64,000 nt of DNA, from contig NW_005179037.1 in assembly GCF_000350225.1 (NCBI RefSeq), positions 124,001 to 188,000 of the forward strand, given 5' to 3'. The stretch's first letter is position 1; each line of letters opens with the position of its first letter. The notes below the pieces were generated by a model that was not told where the DNA came from, did no database searches, and saw nothing but the letters and a program-made list of their open reading frames with translations. The translations under genes were made by a program, and so were the position numbers. Of the stretch, positions 61,136 to 64,000 are shown in pieces. The DNA comes from Chondrus crispus (Eukaryota; Rhodophyta; Florideophyceae; Gigartinales; Gigartinaceae).

Positions 61136-62264
61136 CTTCGCGGGTGCGGTGACGTTCCTCCATCAAAGGCGCTGTCGTTTCGTCCGACGCCAAAGTAGAC
61201 GGTGGTGGTTGGTATCCCGCTCGTCGGGGCGTGTCGGTCGTGCGACACGCGCTCGGCGCCGTGCACGTGCGATCCGTGCCACCCGTCTGCCCAGGGCAAT
61301 GTCCACCACTCAACATTTTTGGTTTCGGGGTAGGGCGGCGGTGTCCACGCCGTCGCTCTCCGGCGTCCGATCGCGTACGGTGTCGCCGGGAGAGCTGCGC
61401 GTCAGGAGCGCGGCGTCGTTGGCGCCTCCGAGGAGTGTGGTACGGTCCGTCTGGCCGGTCGGACCGGGGTTACGTTTGGCCGTCCCGCTTAGCATTGCGT
61501 GTTTCGCATGCCGACGTGCATACGTTTGCTCACGTGAGTTGCCCATTTCTTTTTCACGACTAATTTTCCGTTAATTTTCTCTTGCCCGTGGGGGCAGATT
61601 GACACCGAGCGAGCGGTGCACTGTGTGGGTTTGCCGCACTGTACGCCCAAGCATCCATAATTTTTCCATTTTCTTACACCTCGTCCACCGGTTCCGTCGT
61701 GACCGGGTCGGGGGCACGACAGTGTAATTTCTCCCTGCCCGAATTTTTTGCGTATTAGCCGTTGGGAGGGTGGCTCGGTGTCGCCTCCGGGGCCCCTATC
61801 CTCGTGAGCCACAGTGACTCTCTTCCTTCGCGCCCACGCGTTGCAGCTCCTCTCGGCAAATTGCAACGCCTTGTCTTGACTAACCCCTTCTGCGTTCCGG
61901 GGCTCGCGTGCCGTATGGAGGTGATCGCGTCGTTCGTCAGACATCCCCTCGCCGCGGTTGGTGGCCTTAACGGAACGTCTGGCGACCCTGTTTGGGGGGG
62001 GGGGGCGTCCGACCTTCCGGCTCCGAAAGGGGGTAATTGCCTTCCCCTCGAGCCGTCTGTCGTCCTCTTATCGTTGGTCATTACGAGGAACGTTCTTCGT
62101 ACAGGCAGTTCGTACTGCCTTGTCGCTACGTCTCGAGTCCGTGGCGTTTGGAAGTCAAATACGGCTTGGCTTCCGAACGTACCGTTGGTCTCTAACCGCA
62201 AGGGACTACTTTAACCGCAACGAAGCGGTTGATTGTAGCCGAACGAGACGGTTGAGGGCCCCCG
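61136..62264. other. TE-C2 spacer between the hairpin array and the pol remnant
   Basis: About 1.1 kb without a supported gene. It corresponds in position to 52417-53390 of TE-C1. A run of 12 G lies at about 61994-62008. Confidence 0.45.
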
Positions 62265-63870
62265 TTAAGCGTGAACGACCGCGTTTACGTCCAAGGTGAG
62301 GTCCCTGCCGGTGCGCCTCTGGAGGCGTTGGGCGTAACGAGACACCAACTCCTCCGGGACGTGAGTCCGTGTGGTCCAGGTGGGCGTGTCGTAATCCGCC
62401 CACTTGATGAGGAACTCCGTAGTTCCGTCCTCCATGGCCCGATGCCGGAGTAGTCGCTCGACAGCGTACTGCGTGTCCTCGGTGACCTTGTCGGCAAGGT
62501 CCCCCGGGGTTGTTGTACTCGCCCATGGCACGTCCGTCGGCGGTGGCGCGTACACGCAGCGGTCTGCGGAGACGCGTTCGGTGACACCATCACGACCGAT
62601 TGTGATGGTTCGAGTGCCTTCCGTCGGCGGCGGGCACTTGGCCGGGGTTCGCCCGTACCGATCCCTGCCTTCTCGACGAGTGTCCTCTCTGCGGAACTAG
62701 GTCGGCTAGCTTCTGCCTCCCCGGCTAAATCGGTCAAGTCGGTGAGGTGTAGCGCATGTGAGATCCCCTCGGCGACACGGCGTTCGGTAGGATTTTCGGG
62801 GCGTGTTGCATCGGCACACGCCTGACGCTCTATCTTGTGCACGGGGCTTACGGAAGCCTCGGTGCCTTCACGGTCGGTCCGTGGCATCTGACCTATGGAG
62901 GTCAGGGTATCTTCTCTTACGGTAACACGCGCCGGGCTTACGGAATCCTGGGCGCCTTCGCGTTCTTCGCGGATGGTGGTCGCCACCAGACCCACGGGGT
63001 TATCGGTGGGTTCTTGTGGGGCGTGCCTCCTCATCGGTGAGGTGGGGCACGCGAGGCGCAGCGCTGCCTCCATCTCGATGCGAGATGTCGAGCTCCGCGA
63101 CCCGGTGGTCCGTACCACCGGGCGCCCTTGGAGTGTGGGCGTACGCAGTAGCGAAGCGTCCGGTCGACTTTGATGACGATGGCGTGGGAGGTCGGCCTCC
63201 CACGGGCTTGTAGCCTCGCGTAATGAGGACAGGGTCGGCCTGCTCCTCATGTTCTCCTATGTGGAGGGATGCCGCAGGCGAACTGTCGCATGCCACCTCG
63301 GGGTTCGATTCCCCCTCGCTGCCGGTTTCGGATCCGGCAGCGGCAAACCGCGCCGAGCGCGGCACGTTGTGCCTCCCGCCGTCGCGATACGGCGGATCGT
63401 TGGAAGGTCTGTCTTCTGTTGTCCGGGCAATCGTTGGACCGTCTCAGCCACTGCGGCCCGGGTCGCAGAGGCTAGTCCGTTTAAGAATTCGTGTAGCGTA
63501 CGGACGTCTACCGGACCGGTGTGCGCGGTGAGATCCATCGGCTGATAGCCGCCGCAGCCGAGATCGAAAGAGAGAATCGGTTCTTTTGATCCGCGGGCGG
63601 TATCTCCGCGTCTTTTGTCGTCCACGTACGGTACGCGTGTCATCTACCGCATGTCTCCGGCGACATGCGGTAGGGCTTGGGTCTCGGACGCGAAATTCGC
63701 GTCCGTCTTGGGGCCGCGCTGCCCAGTGACCCGACTGGTGTCGGCACCAGTCGGGCTCCCTTCTTGCGCATCGGGCGCGTTCGGAGGTACAGTGGCACTG
63801 GGCCCTCTCAGGGGGGCTCCGGGCAACCTTTCGGCCGATGCCTGTTCCATCTTACGAACGCGCCTGACGG
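62265..63870 (-). pseudogene. TE-C2 gag-pol remnant with large internal deletions
   Basis: Minus-strand blocks in order: gag AERLPGAP...ANFASETQALP (63850-63650); gag DDKRRGDTARGS...PVDVRTL joined directly to LASATRAAVAETVQRLPG (63640-63400), skipping the capsid-like core; gag HIGEHEEQADPVLITRG to LTDEEARP (about 63290-63010); then, past another deletion, pol GISHALHLTDLTDLAGEA (about 62770-62700) joined to the end of pol with SADRCVYAPPPTD and a chromodomain (62640-62265, VNAVVHA end). Protease, RT, RNase H and integrase are gone. It could move only with proteins from an intact relative. Confidence 0.85.
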
Positions 63871-64000
63871 GGTGACGGGTAGTGTACGTACGTCTACCGG
63901 ACCGGGGTGCGCGGTGTAATCTACCGGCGGGTAGCCGCCCCGGCGAGGATCGACGGAGAACATGGGTTCTCTGGATCGGCGAGCGGCTCCTCCACGGTCC
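63871..64000 (-). pseudogene. Second copy of a TE-C2 gag segment
   Basis: The minus strand here again encodes the GGAAR...EPMFSVDPR-GGYPP...GPVDVRT block already present at 63640-63500, and it lies upstream of the AERLPGAP block instead of downstream. This indicates a tandem duplication within the defective gag. It continues beyond the window. Confidence 0.65.

Noticed and set aside
59917..61574. Long plus-strand frames of 200-370 codons through the TE-C2 hairpin array
   Set aside because: They are Arg/Pro/Ser-rich products of the tandem repeat in a GC-rich region, with equally long frames in several other frames and on the other strand.

Overview
The window comes from a eukaryotic nuclear genome that is moderately GC-rich and very rich in retrotransposons. 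A fungus is the best guess: the one host gene with readable introns has two short introns (132 and 90 bp) with GT-AG ends and CTGAC/CTAAC branch-point-like motifs, and the Ty3/gypsy pol genes end in chromodomains. I cannot name the species. Nothing bacterial or phage-like organises the region, and I found no CRISPR, rRNA or reliable tRNA gene.

Layout. (1) 1-17584: most of a Ty3/gypsy element, TE-A, with its 5' LTR beyond the left edge: gag, a broken pol, a 10-kb 3' region holding one degenerate and one intact copy of an unknown gene on the opposite strand (aORF), then a 1,068-bp 3' LTR. (2) 17585-25448: TE-B1, a minus-strand gypsy element whose 3' side is interrupted by TE-A. (3) 25449-34810: a 9.4-kb island of older sequence with pogo-like transposase fragments, a glucosidase I (GH63) pseudogene, a bacterial-type xylulokinase pseudogene, an intact two-finger C2H2 gene with introns, a 595-bp terminal-inverted-repeat element and small repeats. 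(4) 34811 onward: TE-B2, a plus-strand sister of TE-B1. (5) 44397-56748: TE-C1, a complete 12.35-kb gypsy element nested inside the 3' LTR of TE-B2, with a 5-bp target duplication (TAACC), near-identical LTRs, intact gag, intact pol, and an intact 746-codon antisense gene between pol and the 3' LTR. (6) 56844-64000: TE-C2, a deleted minus-strand relative of TE-C1 at the last bases of the same TE-B2 LTR. It keeps its LTR, the end of the antisense gene, a greatly expanded hairpin minisatellite and scraps of gag and pol.

The most interesting system is the convergent antisense gene in two distinct gypsy families (TE-A and TE-C). In TE-C1 the cargo segment is flanked by a 35-bp duplication of the pol terminus plus polypurine tract, which suggests how it was acquired. 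A hairpin-forming tandem repeat separates the convergent pol and aORF genes and grows from 3 units in TE-C1 to about 19 in TE-C2. The hairpin beside the polypurine tract shows compensatory changes between TE-C1 and TE-C2, and all three families have a stem-loop at the gag stop where pol lies in the -1 frame. I recognise no domain in either aORF protein.
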